From Hofstenia miamia (Eukaryota; Xenacoelomorpha; Acoela), in the NCBI GenBank assembly GCA_004352715.1, contig SCFE01000010.1, forward strand, positions 2,734,857-2,798,856: a DNA stretch of 64,000 nt, read 5' to 3'. Below are positions 35,989-46,920 of the stretch, piece by piece. Positions within the stretch are counted from its first letter, which is position 1. The number at the start of each line of letters is the position of its first letter. The position numbers were made by a program, and so were the translations under genes. The notes under the pieces were generated by a model. It worked only from the letters and a program-made list of their open reading frames with translations. It searched no databases and had not been told where the DNA came from.

Positions 35989-37341
35989 ATGCTCAGCTTC
36001 TCCTATTCTTTTGTTATTTTTTCACTGTTTTTTAATGGCGTCATATGCGAACTTTACGATAATCCGTATAACCTTCCTACTGCTATAGGAAGTAACGAGG
36101 TTTCACTGCTAACCTGCAAAGGTAGACCCAATGGATTCTACATTGATCAATCACTTGAAGCCATTTGCGGACCGCGAATAGTCCAATGCCACTCAAATTC
36201 TATAGTTAATGAAAAGTACGCTTCGGTGGACCAAATATATGTACCCACAAACAGCGGACGAGGCTACCAACTTCTTTCTCTGCAGACAAATGCTAACGAA
36301 ATCAATAGTATCTGTGGAATAAGCGTTGACTGTTCAAAAGATGCAATTGCTATTACAATTAGCAAACAACAAATTTGGAATCAGACGGCTGCACAGTTGC
36401 AGTTGAATGATAAATCGTGTAATTGCTCTTTTCAAAACGATAAATGTGAACTCAGTAGTTCACTTGATGGCTGTGGCATAACAAAAAAGATTGTAGATGG
36501 TGATTCAGTTATATTTTCTACAAATGTGAAGCGGCATACTGATAGAACCGAAGCTCAAAGCTATGTTGAAGAACATGGTGTGAAGGTTACTCGCGAAAAA
36601 TGTTTCATGGTAACTGCTATCTGCTATTTTGCTGCTAGCGGAAAAGTAACAGGATCATTCCAAACTACTGCTTCCCAACAATTGAGCACAGAAGACACTG
36701 CAAATGTAAATTTTGTTATGCAGTTGCAGACTGATTGGGACACACCGATTAGTACACTTGTTATTGTGTACACAAACACATATATATACATCCATATAGA
36801 TTTCAGTTCAAAAGAGATTCACAGTGATGTTCGAATTCATCTTGTTTCAGTGTGGGCCACTCAAACAAGCGACCCTAATGGAGGAAACAAATATTATCTA
36901 CTTCAGGATGGATGTGTAAAGGACAGCACGTATCAAGATGAAACTGCCGTTGGAGAAGAGACAGATAACACTGGATCATATGTCGAAGCCCGATTTAGAT
37001 CATTCAGATATTTCAATGACAGGGAAAATTATGTACAGGAGATTTGGTTACATGCAAGAGTAGTGGTTTGTTCGCACAATGATACCACATCTGATTTGTG
37101 TAAGAGTGGTTGTAGCAGAAGGCGCAGAGCTATTAGTGATGCAAGTGTTGTTAGCACAATGACTGAATCCGTTGTAAGTCAGCATTTTGTGCTCCGACCG
37201 GCTGAAAATAAATTAGCGCAGCCTTGGTTTTCTTCGAATCTCATGTTTGCTGTTGGTGGAATTTTAGCAACTGTTGCGATTACCTTAGCGATCCTTTCAT
37301 TCAAACGCAAGCCTACCTACCGAGTAATCGAAGTTGAATAA
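35989..37341 (+). CDS. ZP-domain type I membrane protein, paralogue 3
   Basis: Single-exon frame of 450 codons, starting at the ATG equivalent to that of paralogue 2. Same architecture: signal peptide 1-23, YDNPYNL near 26, ZP-N with CGISVDCSKDAIAITIS, ZP-C, RRRR site at about 377-380, hydrophobic strand SQHFVLRP, transmembrane helix at about 418-438, basic tail ending VIEVE. By hand alignment it differs from paralogue 2 at about 40 of the first 190 residues but only about 13 of the remaining 260. All Cys residues appear conserved between the two except for extra charge and polarity changes around them. It is expected to be secreted, cleaved and assembled like other ZP proteins; the tissue is unknown. 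Confidence 0.9.
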   Translation: MLSFSYSFVIFSLFFNGVICELYDNPYNLPTAIGSNEVSLLTCKGRPNGFYIDQSLEAICGPRIVQCHSNSIVNEKYASVDQIYVPTNSGRGYQLLSLQTNANEINSICGISVDCSKDAIAITISKQQIWNQTAAQLQLNDKSCNCSFQNDKCELSSSLDGCGITKKIVDGDSVIFSTNVKRHTDRTEAQSYVEEHGVKVTREKCFMVTAICYFAASGKVTGSFQTTASQQLSTEDTANVNFVMQLQTDWDTPISTLVIVYTNTYIYIHIDFSSKEIHSDVRIHLVSVWATQTSDPNGGNKYYLLQDGCVKDSTYQDETAVGEETDNTGSYVEARFRSFRYFNDRENYVQEIWLHARVVVCSHNDTTSDLCKSGCSRRRRAISDASVVSTMTESVVSQHFVLRPAENKLAQPWFSSNLMFAVGGILATVAITLAILSFKRKPTYRVIEVE

Positions 37342-37428
37342 TCATTTTAATTTGGACAATCATTTGTAAATATGCAATCATTTAAATATATTGTCTTCAG
37401 CAGCTCATTAGCTGTTGCAAATTTAATT

Positions 37429-37434
37429 AATAAA
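37429..37434 (+). promoter_or_regulatory. Polyadenylation signal of ZP paralogue 3
   Basis: AATAAA about 90 bp after the stop codon, in the same relative position as in paralogue 2. Confidence 0.6.
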
Positions 37435-38088
37435 GTTCTCTTTAAATGTATTTTATTTTAATTTTTAATGTTGTATTCAACTTTATATTTCAATGGTTAT
37501 AATTTCTTCTAAGAAGATTTTACATAGATAACTTCGCCCGCCTCAAGTAGAAATATTAAGAGCTACTAAATTTCTTTTATAAATCAATTGCGAATAAGTG
37601 GTATATTTTGAATAGTTTAATTTAATAGATTATTGTCTTAGAAAAATTTATTTTTTCATTTTTGGAAGTTTTTTTGTTATTTTCAATATTAGTATATCTT
37701 CATTTTGAAAGAACTTTATTTTGAAACTTAAAATAATTACGATGGTTGTCCATTTATAGAGAATATAGCGTACATTGCTTAGTTATTGTATTTAAATGCT
37801 TCTATGTTTCCATTTACCTGTATATCTTTCCTTAATGAATTTTTGAAGTTTTCAATATTTATCGCCTTAATATCAAATTGATAATGCTAATTGCCACCAT
37901 GACCTACTTAGAATATTATGATGCAGTTGTTTCATTGGGTGTAGCGTGTTAATAAAATCTGATTATTTAGACATGCATATGCATATAACTTGTCGCAAAA
38001 ATGCAACTGTTAGAGAGCTTTGCTTTTCGGTAATATCTTTTGTTGTGTTTCCCTGATATTAAAATTATCAAAGTGGGATTTTAGAGCA

Positions 38089-38900
38089 CATACACTCAAT
38101 GTTGACCACTTAAATTAATTGTTTTAAGAGGTTTTAAACGTCGTTTAAATCAGCCTTTAGTTTAAATGCAGCAGTCGATTAAACAATTTCGTTTAAACTT
38201 CGTTTATTTGACAGGCTTTATTTAATTGGCAGGTTGCGGTCATCTACAATGTAGTAAACAAGCACTAAATAGCATCTTGACACTTAACGCATTGCTTTTA
38301 ATCAATTTTTATATGATGAACAATTTGAGAAGAAGCAAAATCTTATCGTAAGTTAAAAAGTAAATCTGAATAAATCAGAAATTGTTGTCTAGGCATATGC
38401 AGCAAAACAGGCGGATACTCCTACTGTAGTAATTCAAACCAATCTCTTAGATGTTTAGGTTTTGTAGATATATCAAGCGAACACTAATGCTGGTCTGCAA
38501 TGTCGTATAGAAAACGGGTCTCAAATGGAAAATTTTCTAGAAGAAACGGCTTTTGAACTATTTGCTGAAAGTAACTCAACTTCTGCTCAGAATATAGGTT
38601 CACGATACTTGCTCAGAATGTTGCTTTCCCCACCTAGCTGCTAGGGGTCATTGCCTAAGGGCTTTAATCTTATGTAGTAGAAACAAAATTTCAATCGATA
38701 CTATCTGAAATAAATTTGTGTTAAAACCTAAGCAGACGATAGATTAATTGACTTGAATTTACCTACGTTTTGCATAAGTCATCGTTTGAATGCAGTTTGC
38801 TTATTCAAATTAGTTTAAACTATCGTTTAATTAAAATGTCATAATTTTATTGAATTTAAGAAGTTTAAATATCATTTAAATGGTCAACACTGCATACACT
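38089..38900. mobile_element. hAT-type non-autonomous element with perfect 8-bp target duplication
   Basis: The element (38097-38892, 796 bp) begins CAATGTTGACCACTTAAATT and ends AATGGTCAACACTG, giving inverted termini CARTGTTGACCA. It is flanked by catacact on both sides (38089-38096 and 38893-38900). Numerous gtttaaa/tttaaac motifs cluster within 150 bp of each end, like subterminal transposase-binding repeats. There is no coding content. Confidence 0.85.
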
Positions 38901-39491
38901 AACAATGTAGCAAGCGATGGTAGTTCACTTTGCGTGTTTACAAATATCGCACCAAAATATTAATTTTTGCTCTTGTTTAATTTAGCCATGGTTAACAAGC
39001 AAGACAGATAAATTTCTGTATCTTAACTAGGGTTCTGTGTTCGCCATTGGTATGTACTGGTATATATTATTCTAGTACATGTACTAGCTTGTACTAGTAC
39101 ATAGACTGAGCAATACCAGTGGCGGATGTAAGTGGGACTCCTGGGCTGCTCTCATTTCGCCAATATGAATAATAATATGAAAATCTTACTTTTATGAACC
39201 TAGAATATTCCTGAATTTGCCATTTTGTGGGTCTCATGAATATTACAAAACGATCATTCCAATTAATTTTAAAAAAATCTTTTGATTTTTGTCAACTACA
39301 TCTCGATTCCACATTTTTAATGCTGGTAATAGATATAATTATTATTTTGTTTGCCTTTACAACTGCTGGAAACTTTCCAAGTAAAACTTATATCTATATG
39401 ACCCAGAATGAGTAATGCTAAAGCATCGTATTTGAGCAAATTATCAGTAATCATTTTACCTGAAACCTGTTTTTCATGTTTTCTCATACAC

Positions 39492-39512
39492 CAGTGGTTT
39501 CCAACCTTTTTT
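39492..39512. mobile_element. hAT terminal-repeat-like end
   Basis: CAGTGGTTTCCAACCTTTTT matches the widespread CAGTGGTTCCCAAMCTTTTT terminal repeat of hAT/Charlie-type elements. No matching inverse end or target duplication was found, so the element's extent is unknown. Confidence 0.4.
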
Positions 39513-39805
39513 GTTACATTCCTTCCTTGTCCATTTTGGAACTATTCATTCCTCCCCATAAGACGAAAAACAAATAAAACATAAAAAGTTGTAGCAATTT
39601 GAAATATCAATTTATTTCATATTACAACTCAATGAGAAATTTGCTCTTGTTTGAACTCTAAGGCCGCGCGCAAATGATACAACTTTTTTTGCTAACCAAT
39701 TAAGATAAGAAACCACATTGGAGGAATTGACATTATTTCAAAATTATCCTATCCTTCGTGCGAGAGATTTTGAGAATCGCATATAGTTGATTTGACTTTT
39801 AAAAC

Positions 39806-40156
39806 TTAATCAAGTAAAATGGAATTATATGTACATTCAGAAAATAAATTTTTTTCAATATATTTATTATGTTTGGCTTTGATTAAGGCTACGAATGTAA
39901 CCCCATGACAAAAATACCTTAAGGCTATACAAAGTTGCATTGTGTCATCAATGTCAATACTTCTATGAGTATTTTTATCTATGGAATGGCCAAGCTTTGA
40001 AATAAAATTTTCAAACTGACTTTTATTAATGCGGTATCTTTGAAAAAATTCAGTTTCTGTCAATTCACAGAAAGGATTCATGCATTCTTTAAATTGATAA
40101 GACTTGGTGTTAGCATTTGAATCAAATTCCAGACGCAACATTCTAAATCTAAACAT
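39806..40156 (-). pseudogene. PIF/Harbinger-type transposase N-terminal fragment
   Basis: The minus-strand frame starts with ATG and runs 116 codons. It contains FCELTETEFFQRYRINKSQFENFISKLG, quoted here only by its features: an acidic-aromatic 'ELTExEFFQRYR' block, then 'FISKLGHSI' and 'LCIALRYFCHG'. This is the N-terminal region of HARBI1-like nucleases, preceding the DDE core. The DDE catalytic part is missing: the frame ends after a short divergent tail. Repeated gatagt/actatc motifs at 40258-40375 may be part of the same element. It is a truncated relic, not a domesticated full-length HARBI1. Confidence 0.65.
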
Positions 40157-40910
40157 TTTTGGTTAAATTCTATAAATAAAAATGATATTGAATTGATTTA
40201 TACAAAAAACATTGACTAATATCATAACTAACACAGGTATTTAGCACTGTTAGAGCTTAACTGATAGTTCTAACTATCATTAGTGCTATCAGCGAAATAA
40301 TGCGCGCTCACTATCAAGTCACTAACAGCAGATAGCTACCATTACGAAAATGCGCGCATTCATTTTGATAGTATTGTCTGGTGTACCAATTCAGCTGAGG
40401 AGAACCTAGGGTACCAGAAATCAATAAGTGTACCAGACAATGTGCTTAGTTTATGTAGTGTTGTAGCCTGTTGCCCCTGTATTATCTAATAAATTTAAGG
40501 TTAATTTATCTCGATCGCAACACGGCACGTTATAATTACGAAATGTACCCACTTATGTTTATCATGCAATGTGCGTAGCGTGTTCTAGTTTGCCTAGTGG
40601 TGGGCGCTCGCATTCGTGTCTGCGTGTGAATGTGTATTTGCGTAAGTGTACAGGCCGACTTGAGAGTGAAACTTTCCATTTTTAACCGGACATAAAGGAG
40701 TTGGTGAAAAATGTGCAAGAAAACCTGTCACATGGACGCGGCTGTTCAGTCAATGTGTCACAATAAAGTATCAATGTTTTTTTTATTATTCAGTGAATGT
40801 ATTGTTTTGAAAACAAAAATTCTTAACTATATGTATGTATGTTCTAACGGTAAGGTATTTAAGCGGGAAAGGGTCCCTAATAAGGTTATTCCAGACCAAG
40901 TGGTACCTGA

Positions 40911-40940
40911 GGTCGAAAAGTTTGAGAACCCCTCTGTTAG
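40911..40940. mobile_element. hAT terminal-repeat-like end (inverted)
   Basis: The reverse complement reads CAGAGGGGTTCTCAAACTTT, the classic hAT right-end consensus. The flanking sequence does not duplicate that of the end at 39492, so they probably belong to different elements. Confidence 0.45.
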
Positions 40941-41388
40941 ATCATTTTAGACCACCCTGCGCACATTTTTTAACGGAATTTGTATGTGCACCAATTATTG
41001 TTCTTTAATTTTAATGGAAATTAATTGTTTACCACAAATAATAGCAAATATATAAATATGTGCAGTGAATTTGCTATTTTAAATATCTCGATTTCTGGAA
41101 ACTGCTTAATCCACAGTTTGTTTCAGAAAGCATTCAATGGGTTATATACAATTTTTGCACGTAACAGGCTGTTATTAACATACAGTTGCTAATTTTATGT
41201 TGAAAATTTTATATTAATTGAGGACAAGAAGTAACATAGTTCGAATGAATTATTAAATGTATGGTTTTTATTGTGGAAAACACTTAGTTATTAAGATAAA
41301 ACTTGTGGAATATGAAATAGACTTTACTACAACAATCTTGTAGTGCAATTTTAAAATGTTTAGCACATTTAACTGTTTATACGTTTAG

Positions 41389-41498
41389 AAAAATCTATCT
41401 ACGAAAGTTTGCCTGAATTACTGCAACTAGTGGCAAATGAGGAACTTAAAACATTGCCCGATTACATCAGCGAATGCACAATTATATATTTACCACAG
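41389..41498 (+). CDS. MSH5: MSH5 exon: end of the clamp/lever region
   Basis: Between an acceptor (ttag at 41385-41388) and a GT donor, the frame reads KSIYESLPELLQLVANEELK then a segment ending IIYLPQ. This matches the family segment in which a helical '...LPxFLxxVAxxEL' is followed by 'SCxxIYxP'. It starts with two bases of a split codon and ends in phase 0. No convincing earlier exon was found, so roughly the first half of the protein (mismatch-like and connector regions) lies elsewhere or is unrecognised. Confidence 0.75.
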
Positions 41499-42317
41499 GT
41501 ATTTGCACGCTTTTTATTTAATATTGTCGCCCATTAAACCATTTTGTTATTTACAAAGCTTATGTATGCAAATGCTAACATTTGAGTAATGTATATCAAT
41601 TTTGTATGCAAAATTCTTTAAAAGGAAATATTTGAAAATTTTAATGTAGATGTATAATTGAGAATTTTCAACCTATGCCTATTCAGCCATTAATAATGCT
41701 GCTTAAAACATTCAGAGTTTAGAAGAGAAGTTGTTAATACATGCAGGCATTCTTCCCATCTGCGATTGGATGATTCCAAAACAGTTTTGTACATCTAAGA
41801 AACCAGTAATTATTTCAACCTGAAATGAGAAATAGGAAAAGACATAACCCCTCCCATTTAACATCAATTTTAAGTTTTAAAATCTTAAATTTTTCAAAGG
41901 CAAAAGCAGTTTAGTGTATATTTCCTTCCCCGAGGTAAAAGTTACGCTTTTGAAAAATTCTCAACAACAATTCAAATATACATTTAAGTAAAGCGCTAAA
42001 TTGTTGTCACTTTAATGATAATTAAAGTCACTAACAAATGCTAGGAAACACATTATTCACCATTCCAAGTCTTCAGTACTAAATACATCTTCTTTTGCTC
42101 TCCAGAACCTTTGTTAACCGCCTATTCAATGAGTTAATGAAGCTGAAAAGTGAAACATTTATTGATACACTTCTCTTATTCTAATATTCAATTATTGCAG
42201 CGTTTAACATGAATTCCAGAGTAAGTTTATGTTTCTTTTGAAGTGTATAAAATTACGTAATTTATAACTCATTTTCCAATACTGTACCACAATTATTTCA
42301 CAATTGATTTACTTTAG

Positions 42318-42398
42318 GTTGGTTATTTAATGCAAATTAAAGAGAATGATCAAATGAATATTGAAAAAGGCCATATTTTAGAAAACGCACAATTTATT
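42318..42398 (+). CDS. MSH5: MSH5 exon: core following 'YLPQ'
   Basis: 27 codons in phase 0 at both ends, with a tttag acceptor and gtaagt donor. It begins VGYLMQIKEND, equivalent to the IGFLL region that directly follows the previous exon in the family. A tiny splice-like sequence at 42200 lies between them but is not needed to keep the frame. Confidence 0.75.
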
Positions 42399-42825
42399 GT
42401 AAGTGATAGACATACAAGTATTTATAATTACTGAATTATTCTGAAACCTAGGTTTTAATAAGGTTGAGAATCAGTTATTTATAAATACATATTTTTTCGT
42501 ATTTTCAAAAGTTTTAAATTTGTTAAAACTACCCTACTTAAATAGCAATTGCTGAAATATTCTGGTTGCCACAAAAGACTTACATGTCCACTTTTTAATG
42601 AATGAAAACTCAACGGACTCCTTATTTGTTTTAGAGATAACCCTAGCCTTTCAGAGCTCATACTACCGGATAATTACATATTTTTGAACACTATTAAAAT
42701 TAGTTTTTTTAAATATCTATTTCAAATTATCGCAATTTAATCTTTTCCTTATAAATTTCTTTGTTTTCGTAATGATTTTATTGTAATCTAAAGTAATTTT
42801 TAGAAAGTGAAATAAAGTGTTTTAG

Positions 42826-42913
42826 TTTTTTGCGAACACGCACTACCACTACAAAACTGCATGTTGTCGTCAGTTGGATGAGTCCATCGGTGATACCTTG
42901 ACGGACATTGCGA
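42826..42913 (+). CDS. MSH5: MSH5 exon: 'HYHYKT' segment
   Basis: The acceptor is ttttag and the donor is gtatgt after one base of a split codon. The frame reads FFANTHYHYKTACC then RQLDESIGDTLTDIA. It aligns with the MSH5 block where a '...LHYRSARTxELDxxLGD' pattern leads into the helical lever. The split-codon phase fits the next exon exactly. Confidence 0.75.
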
Positions 42914-43176
42914 GTATGTCTTCAGTTAATTTCCATAGTTCCTTTGCCAAACATTGTAAAGAAACAGTTTTAGTTTTGTTTCACCATTAACTATTATTTT
43001 TCAAACATTTAACTCTGTATTTATGTGTTCAATATTCTTTGAACTGCATTTTTTAATTTAATAAAATCTATTTTTGAAAGTAAAACGGTTCCTAATAAAG
43101 TTTGTAATTTTAACAGTTTGCAATCTTTAAGTTAATATCAAATAGTTTTCTTAGAATGTTATTGAATGTTCTTTAG

Positions 43177-43273
43177 ATTATGAGAATGCCCTTATGCAAA
43201 AACTACAGCAATCGGTATTAGTTCATGTACCATCCGTGAACATTGTCATGCAACTTGTTGCTGAGTTAGATTG
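43177..43273 (+). CDS. MSH5: MSH5 exon: lever helix before the ATPase core
   Basis: Starts with two bases completing the codon from the previous exon and reads YENALMQKLQQSVLVH... VMQLVAELD, ending with two bases of a codon before gtaatt. This is the long helix leading to the ATPase domain. The next recognised exon (54404) starts with one base in the third codon position, but joining them directly would create a stop codon. An intervening exon (about 35-45 residues, expected to hold the '...GRHPL' region) must therefore be missing or unrecognised. Confidence 0.7.
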
Positions 43274-44619
43274 GTAATTTTTAGCTATTTAAGATTCATA
43301 TTATTTTGTTAATTTCTGCTGTAGCCTTAGGTTAGGCTTACATACATGTATCCATCTGTAAGTTTTGTAAAAAAAAAAGCTTATATGTGATAGCATTTCT
43401 GCTCACATGAGCCACCAATTATTCAAACAAACTTCTTATTTGAGATAATTGTGGTCATCTGTTTTGTCAAAGTAAAGCGTAAACAAAGATGAATCTGCTG
43501 CGCACTCTAACAAAGTCATATTAGATGTTTAAGAGAAAACGCCAACAAAGTAAAATTGATACATGCGTCTAATTAAAGACAAACTTTGCAACCGTTAAGG
43601 TCGACAATCTAGCCTCATTAACTGTATGCAAATTTTAAAGTAACTGGATTGTCAGATGAGTAAACTCATCTATACAGCAGATGAAAATCTTCGTAGGTAG
43701 ATTCCTGTCAATTCTCTGGGTTTGCAGATTCCATCATTTCTTATAAATAAAACTGAACACTAGTTGCTTCTAGTAACATCATGTCGTCGAATAATGTTTT
43801 CATTTACCTTTGCATTCTGCATTTACCAAACATGTGGTCTGACAACTCTAATCTTTCTTACAAATGTGTCAAGTAATTTCTATTTGATTTTGGATCAATC
43901 TGAAGTTAAATTGCACACTTTTCTTTTTCAAGGAGATTTTCAAACCTTAATTTAACTCAAAACGTTCTGGGAGGGTTAAAGATGATGCTATTTAATATTG
44001 TTGATATTCTGAGCGTACATTAAAATGTTTACAACGTTTAAATAGTTCTTGATGCTCTTTATTAATAAGCAGAGCGATTCAGCAACTTTTTGGTAAGGGG
44101 AACGCTCCATCTATTGCCACTTATGCAATCACGTTTGTTGCAGTCTGAATTAGGAATTCTTCAGTATTTAATATGCAACTTTTATTTAGTTTGTGCGCAT
44201 TGGCTGTTTGTGCAAAGGAATTCTCCTTAGTCAAACCAGTTTTCACTGAAGAGAATATCATTGACATCAAAAAATCAAGGTGAATATTATAATGTTGAGA
44301 ATTGTAGTCTTGTATATTTGAATATGCTAGGCAATTTTTCATCGACATATTTGATGCTCTTAAATTGTCATTTCTATTCGTATTAATATTCTATTAATGT
44401 CTTATTATTAATATGTAGCCAATAAAGCAAATATTTTTCAGTCAAATTCATATTCAAGTATAACCGTTTCTTTGCTTATAGCCTATATCTATTTTCTTTA
44501 CTAGAATCATTGTGGTAATATTTAATGAATAATTTACCTTTGGAAGTCCATTGCCTTCAAAATCTAACCGATTTTTCATGCAATGCAATATTCGAAATTA
44601 CATATTTGTCCATGGATCG

Positions 44620-44667
<48 letters not shown>
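44620..44667. repeat. (TA)n microsatellite
   Basis: TA tract into which the following element appears inserted; TA repeat resumes on its far side at 45426. Confidence 0.9.
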
Positions 44668-45433
44668 TAGTGCTGTACGTCCTAACCTACTTTAACCGGA
44701 TTAACCGGGCCGGGTTGTTTCTTAACTTAACCGGATCCTTAAAAATTAGCGCTGGCTTGGTTACATACATCTATCATGCATCTATAATCAATTCTTATAT
44801 GTCAACATCAAATTGGTCTATTTCTATATGTTAACATCCAACTGATGTTCACTATCATATCGTCAATAATTCCTTCTTCTCATTTACCTATTTCAAGGAA
44901 TTTTACGGCATATTCCCGTCGCTTAATAGGCTATATTATACCTATATCCACATTATGAAGTAAGCATTATTGACAATGATCGTAGTCTATCAAAATTTAA
45001 TGGAGAAAATATATACTCAAATTGTGTTTATAAATATGAATTAAATAATAAATTTAGAAATTTATGAATAAATTGAAATCTAGTCTATATAGCAACATCA
45101 AGCTGATTTTAAGCGTGTTGGAATTGATGTATCCTTTTCCCACAAATTTGATATTTTTTATAATAGTGCACCAATTATTGCAATTCTAGAATTTGAAAGG
45201 CGAAAATGTAGAGTAGGACTAGACTTACAATAGGAATCTTTGCACCCTTTTCCACAATTTCTATTGTTCTTTAATACCGCAATCATTGTAATCAATAAAT
45301 TTTGAAAATCAGAGATAGAATTACTTAACCGAATTTTAACCTGATTAAGCGGCTCCTGCAGATTAAACTGCTTTAACCGGACCAGACCGGTTTACCGTGT
45401 TTTTACCTGACCGGATCCAGCACTAATATATAT
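44660..45433. mobile_element. hAT-type non-autonomous element inserted in a TA microsatellite
   Basis: The element (44668-45425, 758 bp) begins TAGTGCTGTACGTCC and ends GGATCCAGCACTA, so both ends carry TAGTGCTG inverted. Flanks are atatatat on both sides, compatible with an 8-bp target duplication but uninformative because the target is TA repeat. The subterminal regions carry repeated TTAACCGG motifs at both ends, as expected for transposase binding. It is non-coding; frames at 44583-44834 are by chance. Confidence 0.7.
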
Positions 45434-46920
45434 AAATATATATAGCTTTTTCTAGAAATTAGACACTATAAAGATGTATTTTTCATCTTAAGTTCTTGAC
45501 CATAATCTACCTTATGTGATTTAACTGTACAAACTGTTTGTTTACACTTTCTAACCGATTTTGCCTAAGCTTATTAAGACAATTGGATATCGAGAAATCA
45601 ACAGGTCTATTCACATGGCATTTTGAAAATTTGTGCTGAAAAGTATTCTTGTTCCTGTTGTTGGTAGAAATATTAACTATTTTTTCAATGAAAAATCAGA
45701 TTTTTAAGTTCTCCGCATGCTTAAAGTGCAGATAGTATCGAGAGAGCAACAACGAACTCCAACTACCGCTCAGGCACACCATGTGCAAACAGAGGCCGTA
45801 ATAAGATTAAAACGCAAATGAAAGTGGAGATAGTTCCAATTTTTTATTACTTTTTAGTACTTGTATTAGTTAAAATGTTTTGAAGAAGTGATCACAGATT
45901 CTAAAAATGTTCTTTATTAGTTTCCAATAAAATCATGTTTTAAAGAAAAGGCTATATTTTGAAATTTTTTGTATAATTTTTTATATTGCTCGGTTATTGC
46001 AAGGTTATGTCAATATTTAAAAGAATTCGTTTTTATAATAAATACTGATAGATTAGTTTAACTGCGAAATATCTCAAGCAATTTTTTATTGTTATAGAAA
46101 ACTTATTTTTCTGCACACTGCCTAGCTCACATTATAAATTGACTGAAGGCATTCAATTAGTAGATTTTATGGCATGCATCTAAGAACTCACAATAGATTA
46201 AGTGTGAAGCATTCTAAGTAATAGATAATTTGTTCTTTCGGACATGCATTTTTATACCGCACAGTTACGTCTGTTTTAAGTTATTGCACCACTATGCATT
46301 TGGACTGACTAAGTTATCATTAGTGTTCAACAATTAATTACCACGTGCTGATGATGGCTTTACATGCATTAAATACTATTGGCCATTATTTATAGCCTTA
46401 AATTTATTTCAATTCAATTCTTTTGATTTGCTATTATATTTAGAAAAACTCTAATTTATCAAACATTGATCGTTATGTAGAATCTCTATTCTCAAATTTT
46501 ATTTATTTAATAATTTAGAAATGTGTATGTAATGATAATTTATTGTGGTAACATAATAAATAGATGAGCGCAATAACTGGTAAAAACCATTAGCACTAGG
46601 ACAGGGTTTTTAGCAAAACAAGTTTATTAGCTGCATCTGTTTTCTTCATATTTTGATAAAAATAGAGTCCAACATGTATTAATATAATTTTTTTACTGTT
46701 CTTGTTAAACCAGTAAAGATTATTACAAGTAATTAGAAGCTGTCAAATTTACGATTTATGTAATTCTTCTGAAGTTAATTAGGTTTAGTAATTTTCGTTA
46801 AAATTAAATGAAAAGTTGCTTTGTTTCTGATTCTTTCACTTGCTCTTTAATTTTGAAATTTACCGAAAAGTACGGAGTTTATGAAGTTTGTTTAGTTATG
46901 CCAGTTTTGAGCACTGTAGG

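Larger units (their letters stand above)
35815..37462 (+). repeat. Duplication unit B (ZP gene 3 with flanks)
   Basis: Counterpart of the unit at about 24860-26515. Similarity starts at 'ttcaaactatattt' and ends past the polyadenylation signal near 'atgtattttattttaatt'. Small indels upstream (for example absence of 'gtagacaaatgaacaa') separate the copies. Confidence 0.75.

Noticed and set aside
39492-40940. One hAT element spanning two CAG...-type ends
   Set aside because: The two ends differ in sequence and the flanks do not form an 8-bp duplication.
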